This document shows, piece after piece, positions 1-6,088 of a DNA stretch of 23,181 bases. The DNA comes from DATNBT01 sp964579765. Its GTDB lineage: Bacteria > Acidobacteriota > Vicinamibacteria > Vicinamibacterales > CAVVIG01. The translations under genes were made by a program, and so were the position numbers. Positions within the stretch are counted from its first letter, which is position 1, and each line of letters begins with the position of its first letter. Below the pieces are notes generated by a model that saw nothing but the letters and a program-made list of their open reading frames with translations, did no database searches and was not told the origin of the DNA. The stretch spans positions 1 through 23,181 of the forward strand of contig CAZOIK010000387.1 in assembly GCA_964579765.1 (NCBI GenBank), written 5' to 3'.

Positions 1-75
1 AAGGTCGAGCGCTTCGAAGGCCTTGCGCATCCGTCCGAACTGACGGAGCTACTCCGGCTTCCCGCGGGCCAGTAG
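1..75 (+). CDS. Possible C-terminal end of a gene cut by the window edge
   Basis: Frame 1 is open from the first base to a TAG stop at 73-75 and encodes 24 residues (ending ELLRLPAGQ). The gene would begin outside the window. It is too short to assign to a family. Codon use is compatible with coding in a high-GC genome, but so is chance. If real, it converges on the DUF6152-like gene that ends at 396. Confidence 0.3.
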   Translation, partial: KVERFEGLAHPSELTELLRLPAGQ

Positions 76-395
76 GCATGGTGTACGAGAACTGTAAGCA
101 CTCGTGTAGAAATGCACGACGAAAGATGTCGTGCTCTGACAACCGACTCAAAGCGGGCGACTTTTTCGAGTCTGGTACTGGCGGCATTTGTGCAACTCGT
201 CTGGGCACTGAGAAAGAGCACCCACCATGCACAAACACGCCGTTTCCGCCGAACCCCTCCCGCAGAGTGCTCGCGATTTCAGCCGCGAGACATCGCGTTC
301 AATCGAACGGGCACGACAGGCTCAAGAGCGCGAACGCGCCGCCTTCACGAAAACGACGGGCGTGCGCCTGACCGACGAAGGCGTCGCGCAGCATC
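76..395. other. 320-bp stretch without a recognisable gene
   Basis: This lies between the possible gene end at 75 and the stop codon of the minus-strand DUF6152-like gene at 396. Several short overlapping frames are open on both strands (for example 227-457 plus), but none resembles a known family, has a good ribosome binding site or avoids overlap with the neighbour. Only weak 5-6 bp inverted repeats are present, such as CTCGCG/CGCGAG near 269-288. I see no convincing terminator, tRNA or repeat. Confidence 0.5.
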
Positions 396-779
396 CTATT
401 CTTTCTCTCCATCATACTGATGCGCCGCGCGGCAGAGCCGCGTCCCGTCAGCCTTGATCGCGTAGAAGAGCAACACGAGGTGAGAGCCATCCATACTCGG
501 ATGAGCCACCACCGTAATCGGATCGCCAGGCTTGTACGTCCTTGGAGTCCACCCACAGTAGGTCATGATGCCGATCGCCGAGGCCTCGACGGTCCACGTC
601 CCGACCGTGGACCGATCCGCCGCGCCGGCCGGGACTCTGACGACGATGAGGCTGTGGGGGTTCTGCCAGCGGTACTCCTCCACGACTCCCTGATACGTGA
701 GGTTCTTGCGCACGTCGAACATCGCGCGGGAATGGTGGGCGAGCGTCGGCGCCGCCGCCAGGGCGATGCCGACCGCCAC
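396..779 (-). CDS. DUF6152-like secreted protein
   Basis: This is a small exported protein of about 127 residues and unknown function. It has a hydrophobic N-terminus ending ...AAAPTLAHHS, followed by the hallmark of the DUF6152 family: AHHS near residues 14-17, then a short beta-rich domain with a WQNPHS segment where the family normally has a W-x-NPH motif. The length fits the family. The start is uncertain. GTG at 779 has no good Shine-Dalgarno and gives a signal peptide without positive charges. The frame stays open upstream (RPIRGSW...) to a TGA at 813-815, which is the stop codon of the upstream Mut7-C gene in the same frame. A CTG at 791 lies 7 bases after a GAGG and is an alternative. 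It probably shares a transcript with the Mut7-C gene 33 bases upstream. Confidence 0.75.
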   Translation of the reverse strand: MAVGIALAAAPTLAHHSRAMFDVRKNLTYQGVVEEYRWQNPHSLIVVRVPAGAADRSTVGTWTVEASAIGIMTYCGWTPRTYKPGDPITVVAHPSMDGSHLVLLFYAIKADGTRLCRAAHQYDGEKE

Positions 780-812
780 GGCCAGGGCCAGCCACGAACC
801 TCGTATCGGTCG

Positions 813-1568
813 TCAGATGGGACGACGTTCAGCCTCTTCTCGCGCGATATCGATCGCGTGCATCAGCCGCTCCCAGTGAGACCCCTTCCAATAGATGCGG
901 CCGCACCCGCCGCAGGTCTCGAACCGGTCGTAGTGCTGCCGGGTCCGAGGCAGGAGCGCCGCGTCGATCGCCGACTTCGGCACCTCGCGCAGCAAGCCAT
1001 TGCAGCGAAGGCAGCGAGAGAATGGACGCAGGTCGAGCGGACCAAAGCGCCGCAACACTTCCACCAGTTGGGGGTGGGGACGCGTCTCGCGAACGAAGTA
1101 TCCGTGCATCACGAGGCGCCGCTTGAGGAGCCCCTGGTCGCGTGTCAGGAGAATTCGCCTCTCACGCGCGGCCAGTGTCGCCAGTTCAGCGTCGTTCGCG
1201 TCCGCACGATAGGCGGTGTCGAGTCCGACGAGGCGCAGACGCCTTGCCAACTTGCCCAGATGAACGTCGGCAACGAAGCGGACCGTATCGAGGGGCTGCG
1301 GTCGCACGTGGGTGAGCGTGCCGATGTCGAAGCTCGTGAATCGGGGGAACACGGCGATGCGATCCCCGCGCTGCACGGCGTATTCGAAGGGCACGGACGT
1401 TCCATTCACGAGAATCAAGTCGATCTCTGGATGCGGCACCCCGAGACTCTCGATCAGATCCTTCACCGACTGGCGACTTTCGACGAGGTGTGACCACGCG
1501 ACCTGTCGGCGCTGAGGCGGCAAGAAGTCGTTCAGTGAGCCATACACGCGAACGGTCACCTCGGTCAT
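813..1568 (-). CDS. Mut7-C RNase domain protein with N-terminal ubiquitin-like domain
   Basis: This is a 251-residue predicted cytoplasmic nuclease-like protein. Residues 1-80 form the Mut7-C ubiquitin-like domain (VRVYGSLNDF, then VNG and RGDRIAVFP). Residues 95-160 form the Mut7-C PIN-like fold, with the conserved acidic residues D101 (FVADVHLGKLARRL) and D144 (LLTRDQGLL). The C-terminus holds a zinc-ribbon-like set of four cysteines (C186-x2-C189 and C219-x2-C222) before a KGSHW segment. The family is widespread and predicted to act on RNA, but the bacterial members are mostly uncharacterised. I chose the ATG at 1568. A TTG at 1592 would add 8 residues and overlap the divergent DUF3175 gene. 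Neither start has a clear ribosome binding site. Confidence 0.88.
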   Translation of the reverse strand: MTEVTVRVYGSLNDFLPPQRRQVAWSHLVESRQSVKDLIESLGVPHPEIDLILVNGTSVPFEYAVQRGDRIAVFPRFTSFDIGTLTHVRPQPLDTVRFVADVHLGKLARRLRLVGLDTAYRADANDAELATLAARERRILLTRDQGLLKRRLVMHGYFVRETRPHPQLVEVLRRFGPLDLRPFSRCLRCNGLLREVPKSAIDAALLPRTRQHYDRFETCGGCGRIYWKGSHWERLMHAIDIAREEAERRPI

Positions 1569-1581
1569 ACTGCGATTGATT

Positions 1582-1878
1582 ATGCCGATCAAGTCCGTCT
1601 CGCCGCATTCCTCGCGCAGGACGCGAGCGAGGCGTCAGTGGGTTCAGAAGGTCGCCACGATCTCCACCGCGCCTCCGCCAGGCACGTTTACGCGCTCAGC
1701 CAAAGAGATTGCCCGCATCATGGCGCGAGCCGATGTCTCGCCCAAAGGGCTGGGCTCCGGTATTCGAATGATTCAGTACTTCATCAATCGCGCCGGCAAG
1801 GATCTCACGCCAAGGCGTCGTAAGGAACTCGAGGGCGCCAAACGAATCCTTCAGCGAAAACTGGCGGCACGAAAATGA
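1582..1878 (+). CDS. DUF3175 domain protein
   Basis: This is a 98-residue basic protein of unknown function. After an arginine-rich N-terminal stretch, the DUF3175 signature runs almost to the end: W-V-Q-K-V near residue 20, a central FTRSAKEIARIM helix, then the most typical block, MIQYFINRAGKDL, and a final helix with R/K-rich ends. The start is taken as ATG 1582 because the TTG at 1576 adds only two residues and there is no later in-frame start before the domain. No Shine-Dalgarno is visible. Its stop overlaps the adenosine deaminase start (ATGA at 1875-1878), so the two genes are probably translationally coupled. It is divergent from the Mut7-C gene with 13 bp between the two start codons. 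Confidence 0.85.
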   Translation: MPIKSVSPHSSRRTRARRQWVQKVATISTAPPPGTFTRSAKEIARIMARADVSPKGLGSGIRMIQYFINRAGKDLTPRRRKELEGAKRILQRKLAARK

Positions 1879-2984
1879 AGATTGACGAAACGGTCATTCG
1901 GTCCTTGCCCAAGGTGCTCCTTCACGACCATCTCGACGGCGGCCTGAGGGCGCACACCATCGTGGACCTCGCGAAGGAGCAGCGGTACAAAGACCTCCCG
2001 ACCACCGACCCAGGCGATCTCGCCAAGTGGTTTCACCGCGGCGCTCAGCGAGGCAGTCTGCCGCTGTATTTGGAAGGATTCGCGCACACCTGCGGCGTCA
2101 TGCAAACCGCGGAGGCCCTGGAACGCGTCGCCTACGAAATGATGGAGGACATGCACCACGACGGCGTGGTGTACGTCGAAACGCGTTTTGCGCCGCTCTT
2201 CCACACCAGCAAGGGACTCCATGGGGACGAGGTCGTGACCGCCGTGTTGGCGGGTCTCGAGCGCGGGAAGCAGGACTTCGGCGTCGAGTACGGCGTGATC
2301 ATCTGCGCCATGCGGAACCTGCAACGGTCCCTGGAGATGGCAGAGCTCGCCGTGGATTTTCGCGAGCGCGGCGTCGTCGGATTCGACCTGGCCGGCGAGG
2401 AAGGCGGGTTCCCTCCGAAGAAGCACATCGAGGCGTTCCACTACATCCAACGAGAGAATTTCAACATCACCGTCCATGCCGGCGAGGCCTTCGGCAAGGA
2501 GAGTATCTGGCAGGCCATCCAGTGGTGCGGCGCGCACCGTGTGGGTCACGCGACGCGACTCATCGAGGACATCGGGCTCGACATTCATGAGCCGACGAAG
2601 ATTGTCAAAATGGGATATCTCGCTCAGTACGTGCTCGACAAGCGGATTCCGCTCGAGATCTGTTTGAGCAGCAACGTACACACAGGCGCCGTCGAGAGCG
2701 TCGAACAGCATCCCTTCGGCATCTACCACCGGTACAGTTTTCGTGTCACGCTGAACACCGACGACCGCCTGATGAGTGACACCACGATGACGAAGGAGTT
2801 TCACCTGGCCCATCGGGCCTTCAAGCTCAGCCTCGACGACCTCGAGAAACTCACGATCAACGCGATGAAAAGTGCGTTCATTCCCTATAGGCACCGCCTT
2901 CAGCTGATTTACGATGTGATCAAACCCGGCTACGCAAAAGCCAAAACTGCCCTGAAGAGAAGGTCTCGGCGACGTCCCGCTTGA
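1875..2984 (+). CDS. add: Adenosine deaminase
   Basis: This cytosolic zinc enzyme hydrolyses adenosine or deoxyadenosine to (deoxy)inosine plus ammonia in purine salvage. The 369-residue length is typical. The metal and catalytic residues are visible: H17-x-H19 in LLHDHLDGG, the HAGE motif at 201-204 with E204 as the expected proton shuttle, H225 in GHATRL, and D296-D297 in LNTDDR. The sequence LLHDHLDGGLR matches the long-known bacterial ADA group rather than adenine deaminase, though adenine or another aminopurine cannot be fully excluded as substrate. The C-terminal tail (KRRSRRRPA) is strongly basic. Its ATG overlaps the stop of the DUF3175 gene by four bases, so translation probably depends on that upstream gene. 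Confidence 0.93.
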   Translation: MKIDETVIRSLPKVLLHDHLDGGLRAHTIVDLAKEQRYKDLPTTDPGDLAKWFHRGAQRGSLPLYLEGFAHTCGVMQTAEALERVAYEMMEDMHHDGVVYVETRFAPLFHTSKGLHGDEVVTAVLAGLERGKQDFGVEYGVIICAMRNLQRSLEMAELAVDFRERGVVGFDLAGEEGGFPPKKHIEAFHYIQRENFNITVHAGEAFGKESIWQAIQWCGAHRVGHATRLIEDIGLDIHEPTKIVKMGYLAQYVLDKRIPLEICLSSNVHTGAVESVEQHPFGIYHRYSFRVTLNTDDRLMSDTTMTKEFHLAHRAFKLSLDDLEKLTINAMKSAFIPYRHRLQLIYDVIKPGYAKAKTALKRRSRRRPA

Positions 2985-3043
2985 CGCGATGGAGCAGTTC
3001 TTGGAGCGGCTGCACGTGCGGTCTCGATGATGCGCCGTAACCC

Positions 3044-3694
3044 TCACGCGCCTTTTGCGACGCCCACAGTCTGCGCCAGTAGCAATTGCTGGTCCGCTTC
3101 CAGACCCATTGCCTGCGACAGCGCATGGCGATCGAACCAGGCGCGAATGACAGTGGCAAGCCCCGCCGACGCGCAGTACAAGTACACGTTCTGCGCCATC
3201 GCGCCGGCGGCGGCGAAGGCATAGGCTTCGCGTTGTGCGGCCGGCACCAGCTTCATGCGCGCGTGGTCGGCAACGTAGATGAGATCCAGCGGCGCAGTGT
3301 CGACGAAGTCCTGGTAGCCCGTCACACGGCGCACGTCGGTGGCAGCCTCCAACTGCAGCGTGTGGGCGGTCGGTTCATAACGGAACAGGCCCTGCGGCAA
3401 CGCCACGTAGAGCTGGACTTCCTGCGAGTTCATCGCACTCGGCGCGGTGCGTCCTCCGAGTTCGGGCCGGTTGATGCCAGAACACGCCCACAGGAGATCT
3501 GACAGTGTCTGTTCCTGCAACGCCTGTGGTGCGAATTCACGCCGCGACTCACGCTTCTGCAGCGCCTCCATGAGCGGCATACCGCCGCTGCGATTTGGCG
3601 ACGGCAACTCGATCGTCGTGGCTGCGGTGCCGGCGGGCCGTCGAGGCTTGAGCTGTCCCATCAGGCCGAGGGCGAGTTTCGTCAGCGTATTCAT
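3044..3694 (-). CDS. SagB/ThcOx-type nitroreductase-fold oxidoreductase
   Basis: This 216-residue protein has a single nitroreductase domain of the SagB/ThcOx type, expected to bind FMN as a dimer. Landmarks are the basic FMN-phosphate segment KRESRREF (47-54), the L-S-D-L-L-W-A helix (64-70), the APSAMNSQEVQLYVA strand (84-98), and a C-terminal helix pair with YAFAAAGAMAQNVYLYCASAGL. SagB-type enzymes oxidise azolines in RiPP biosynthesis, but many stand-alone members of unknown substrate exist. Here no YcaO cyclodehydratase or precursor peptide is nearby, so a RiPP role is unlikely. The N-terminus has a short hydrophobic run (LALGLMGQ) too weak to call a signal. Only a weak ribosome binding site (GGACGG) precedes the ATG. 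It converges on add with 59 bp between the stops. Confidence 0.87.
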   Translation of the reverse strand: MNTLTKLALGLMGQLKPRRPAGTAATTIELPSPNRSGGMPLMEALQKRESRREFAPQALQEQTLSDLLWACSGINRPELGGRTAPSAMNSQEVQLYVALPQGLFRYEPTAHTLQLEAATDVRRVTGYQDFVDTAPLDLIYVADHARMKLVPAAQREAYAFAAAGAMAQNVYLYCASAGLATVIRAWFDRHALSQAMGLEADQQLLLAQTVGVAKGA

Positions 3695-3768
3695 GGCACC
3701 GTCCGTTATTCGACCATAGCACGAGCAGCTTCCCGCAAGGCCGCTGCCCGACGCTCAGACGTCACGGG

Positions 3769-3785
3769 ACGTTTATACGAAACGT
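3769..3785. promoter_or_regulatory. Perfect 6-bp dyad upstream of the SagB-like gene
   Basis: ACGTTT-ATACG-AAACGT is a perfect inverted repeat, 75 bp upstream of the SagB-like start at 3694. The size and position would suit an operator for a dimeric repressor, but no regulator gene is adjacent and there is no second copy in the window. The rest of the 3695-3912 gap holds no gene that I can support. Confidence 0.25.
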
Positions 3786-3912
3786 GTTCGGCGGTATGTC
3801 GAGGCGCGCGGCCAAATCTCCTTGTGAAGATTCGTATCACGACGGAGCTGTCGGAACTCGTTCACGGCTCACTCCGGAATACCGGGACGAGTTGCTCACG
3901 TAGCATCGGAAA

Positions 3913-4764
3913 TCAAGACTCCCACGTCTGTACACTCGCGATGAACTCGTCAACGGCCCGCCAGTAGGCGTGCGCGTCGCCCGGCGTCAGGTCATTGTGA
4001 TCGCCGCCGCGAATTGTGACGAAGCGCTTGCGTCCCACAATGCCGTCGAATAGTTCCCGTCCCTGCGCGATCGGTACGACATGATCGTCATCACCGTGCA
4101 TGACGAGCACCGGTACGTTGACCCGTCGAAGAAACTCACGACAGGGGAAACGGTAGCTTGAGAACCACGCGAGAACAGCGAGTACCGGCGACGAGCGGAC
4201 GAGCGACCGCGCGCTGGGAAATCCGGACTCCAGGATCAGACCGTGTGGTGCTCGAACCGTCGCCGCATACGCCGCCATGGTGCACCCAAGCGAACGACCC
4301 CAGTACACGACTATCATCTGCTCTTGCCATTCCTTGGTGCGCTCGATCACGGCATCGACATCGCGGTAGAGCCCGCGCTCGCTCGGCCGACCTGTACTCA
4401 TGCCATAGCCACGGTAATCGAAGGCCAGCACCGAATATCCGCGGCCAGCGATCCGTGCCAGGATGGGTGCCCACACTGACAGATTGCCGCCGTTACCGTG
4501 GAAGTACACGATACGGGCATGAGGCACGGCGGGTCTCATCGCCCAAGCGTGTAGTCGCTCGCCGTCAGCGGTTGCGATCGAGAGCGTGTCGTACTCGACG
4601 CCGAACGAGTGCGGTGTGATCGTTTCACCAGATGCCGGAAAGAATGCGAAGCGGGACTCCAAGAGACGAACCGCCAGTGCGACGACCGTCAGGACCGCGA
4701 GCAGCTCGAGTACGCCATTGATGACACCCACGCAGCGAGTATACGTCCCGCTTAACGGAGGCAC
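3913..4764 (-). CDS. Membrane-anchored alpha/beta hydrolase (BEM46-like)
   Basis: This 283-residue serine hydrolase has one N-terminal membrane segment (about residues 16-35, LELLAVLTVVALAVRLL), so the catalytic domain is probably tethered to the inner membrane. The fold is recognisable from the oxyanion-region HGNGGN (89-94), the FDYRGYG strand (115-121), the nucleophile elbow GRSLG (S158), the acid D227 in HGDDDHVVP, and H256 in GGDHNDL. This arrangement matches the BEM46/YfhR-type hydrolases, whose substrates are mostly unknown. The start is unsure: GTG 4764 or GTG 4731, neither with a convincing ribosome binding site. Either one keeps the membrane segment. It is a single gene, with 218 bp to the next gene downstream and 144 bp to the tRNA upstream. 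Confidence 0.88.
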   Translation of the reverse strand: MPPLSGTYTRCVGVINGVLELLAVLTVVALAVRLLESRFAFFPASGETITPHSFGVEYDTLSIATADGERLHAWAMRPAVPHARIVYFHGNGGNLSVWAPILARIAGRGYSVLAFDYRGYGMSTGRPSERGLYRDVDAVIERTKEWQEQMIVVYWGRSLGCTMAAYAATVRAPHGLILESGFPSARSLVRSSPVLAVLAWFSSYRFPCREFLRRVNVPVLVMHGDDDHVVPIAQGRELFDGIVGRKRFVTIRGGDHNDLTPGDAHAYWRAVDEFIASVQTWES

Positions 4765-4871
4765 GCGTGACGGGCGCCGCGACGCCGTCGCCGATGAACG
4801 GTAACGAGTAGTCGCGCAGTGTTTACTGAACGTTGCCCGCGTCTGTTAGACGACGAGCCGTTTCGACACGA

Positions 4872-4888
4872 TTCGGCGCGTTGCCGAA
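4872..4888 (-). terminator. Weak hairpin downstream of tRNA-Arg
   Basis: TTCGGC-GCGTT-GCCGAA forms a 6-bp stem with a 5-base loop, 20 bases after the 3' end of the tRNA on the minus strand. No U-run follows, so it may be a processing or termination hairpin or chance. The rest of 4765-4908 shows nothing else that I can assign. Confidence 0.25.
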
Positions 4889-4908
4889 ATCGCCGCGTCG
4901 CGAAGTGC

Positions 4909-4985
4909 TGGCGCGCCCGGCAGGACTCGAACCTGCGACCCCCGGCTTAGAAGGCCGGTGCTCTATCCAGCTGAGCTACGGGCGC
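4909..4985 (-). tRNA. tRNA-Arg (anticodon TCT)
   Basis: This is a full cloverleaf of 77 bases including an encoded 3' CCA. The acceptor stem GCGCCCG pairs with CGGGCGC (discriminator G). The D-arm has GCTC...GAGC, the anticodon stem CCGGC/GCCGG encloses loop CTTCTAA (anticodon TCT, reading AGA/AGG Arg codons), and the T-arm is GCAGG-TTCGAGT-CCTGC. A TACACT hexamer at 4999-5004 on the minus strand, 13 bases before the tRNA, is a plausible -10 box, but no good -35 is visible. No integrase or attachment-site duplication was seen beside this tRNA. Confidence 0.97.
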
Positions 4986-5024
4986 GTGCGTCAGGGGTAG
5001 TGTAACGGGCTCCGCAGCCGCGCG

Positions 5025-5954
5025 CTACGACGCAGGCGAGGCGATGTAGCTTTTGCGCGTGCGCGCGGTCATGCCCGGCCGCTTCACGCGCACCTGCAGC
5101 GTGTGCAGCTTGCCGTCCCAATTGTCCGGCGTGAAGCTGATGACGTACTGGCTGTGAAGCTCCTGCGCGACGCGTGTGAACGTCGAGGAGAGATCCGCGC
5201 CCTCTTTCAGCTCGAAGTAGCCGCCGCCGCTCTCGGCCGCGACCTTCTTCAAGCTCGGATCCGGATCCGTCTCGACCATCCGCCCGTTGTAGCCGCACCG
5301 GCACTTGCTGTGAAACCCGATGGCGTAGACCATGAACCCGTCGGCCTGCGCGCGCTTGAGGACGGTGTCGAACTTGACGTGTTTCCCCGGGCCCGGATCG
5401 TCGCCGCCGTCGGTGAACACGAGCACGACGCGGCGGCCGTCCAGCCCGGACAACTCGGACATCGCGGCATCGACGGCGTCCCACAACCGCGTCCCGTTGC
5501 CGTACTGCAGCTGGTCGCGCAGAAATCGGATGAGCGCGTCACGGTCGCTCGTGAACTCGGGGCTGACGATGATCTTGTCTTCGAAGCTGCCGATGCGGGC
5601 CAGATCGTGCGGCAGCAGCCGGATCAGAAACTGCTCGGCGCCGTCCTTGACCGTCGCCAGGTTGTTCACCATGCTGCCGCTCTGGTCGAGCATCACCACG
5701 ACCTTGATCGGCTGCACGTCGTTGGTGAACGACGTCACCGTCTGCGGCTTGTTGTCGTCGAGGATCTCGAAATCCTCTTGTGTCAGATCCGGAATCAGCC
5801 GCCCGCTCGCGTCCGTGACGGTCGCAAACAGCGGCACGGTCTGGGTGCCGGCTCTGAACACGGGCGCCTGCTGCGCCGCGGTGACGACGGTCAGCGCGAC
5901 GACGGTGAGAGGAACGACGAGCGCCAGGCCCGCGCCACATCGAGACACGCGCAC
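5025..5954 (-). CDS. Secreted VWFA-related protein (TIGR03436-type)
   Basis: This is a 309-residue exported protein. Residues 1-27 form a signal peptide (hydrophobic ALVVPLTVVALTVV, likely cleaved after TAA before QQ). A beta-rich lead segment (FRAGTQTVPLFATVTDASGRLIPDL, here only its family resemblance is used) ends in EDFEILDD, which is typical of the VWFA-related Acidobacterial family. The von Willebrand A domain follows, with the MIDAS motif D90-x-S92-x-S94 (DQSGSM) and a later FTDGG. Such domains bind ligands through a metal ion, and the family role is unknown. GTG at 5954 was chosen because it is the first start giving a proper signal peptide; the open frame continues far upstream only as a shadow of the receptor gene. 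GTG 5948 is an alternative. It lies 134 bp downstream of receptor 1 and may have its own promoter. Confidence 0.87.
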   Translation of the reverse strand: MRVSRCGAGLALVVPLTVVALTVVTAAQQAPVFRAGTQTVPLFATVTDASGRLIPDLTQEDFEILDDNKPQTVTSFTNDVQPIKVVVMLDQSGSMVNNLATVKDGAEQFLIRLLPHDLARIGSFEDKIIVSPEFTSDRDALIRFLRDQLQYGNGTRLWDAVDAAMSELSGLDGRRVVLVFTDGGDDPGPGKHVKFDTVLKRAQADGFMVYAIGFHSKCRCGYNGRMVETDPDPSLKKVAAESGGGYFELKEGADLSSTFTRVAQELHSQYVISFTPDNWDGKLHTLQVRVKRPGMTARTRKSYIASPAS

Positions 5955-6027
5955 ACACCGATCGTACGTCGCCGCCCGGTCGTTGCGCGCGCCTAAAGTA
6001 GTAAAGAGTTGATATGAACGAAAGGAC

Positions 6028-6087
6028 CGGGAGCGATCGTCCGCTCCCGCCCCTTCGTGTGCTTCGTGGAGAGAGAAGCCCTTCGTG
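6028..6087 (-). terminator. 3' module of receptor 1: CACGAAG repeats plus hairpin
   Basis: Directly after the receptor 1 stop, the minus strand carries three CACGAAG heptamers (plus-strand CTTCGTG at 6053-6059, 6062-6068 and 6081-6087). A perfect 8-bp hairpin follows at 6028-6049, with arms CGGGAGCG/CGCTCCCG and a 6-base loop, and then a T-rich CCTTTCGTTC. The same layout follows receptors 2 and 3. Confidence 0.65.
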
Positions 6088-6088
6088 C

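Noticed and set aside
3798..3967. Short plus-strand frames in the gap upstream of the alpha/beta hydrolase stop (one ending RLTPEYRDELLT)
   Set aside because: They are 35-50 codons, have no ribosome binding site and no family match, and one overlaps the hydrolase. I cannot exclude a gene remnant but cannot support one.
4909..4985. tRNA-Arg as an integration site of a mobile element
   Set aside because: No integrase, no direct repeat of the tRNA 3' end in the window, and the neighbouring genes look like core or lineage genes.
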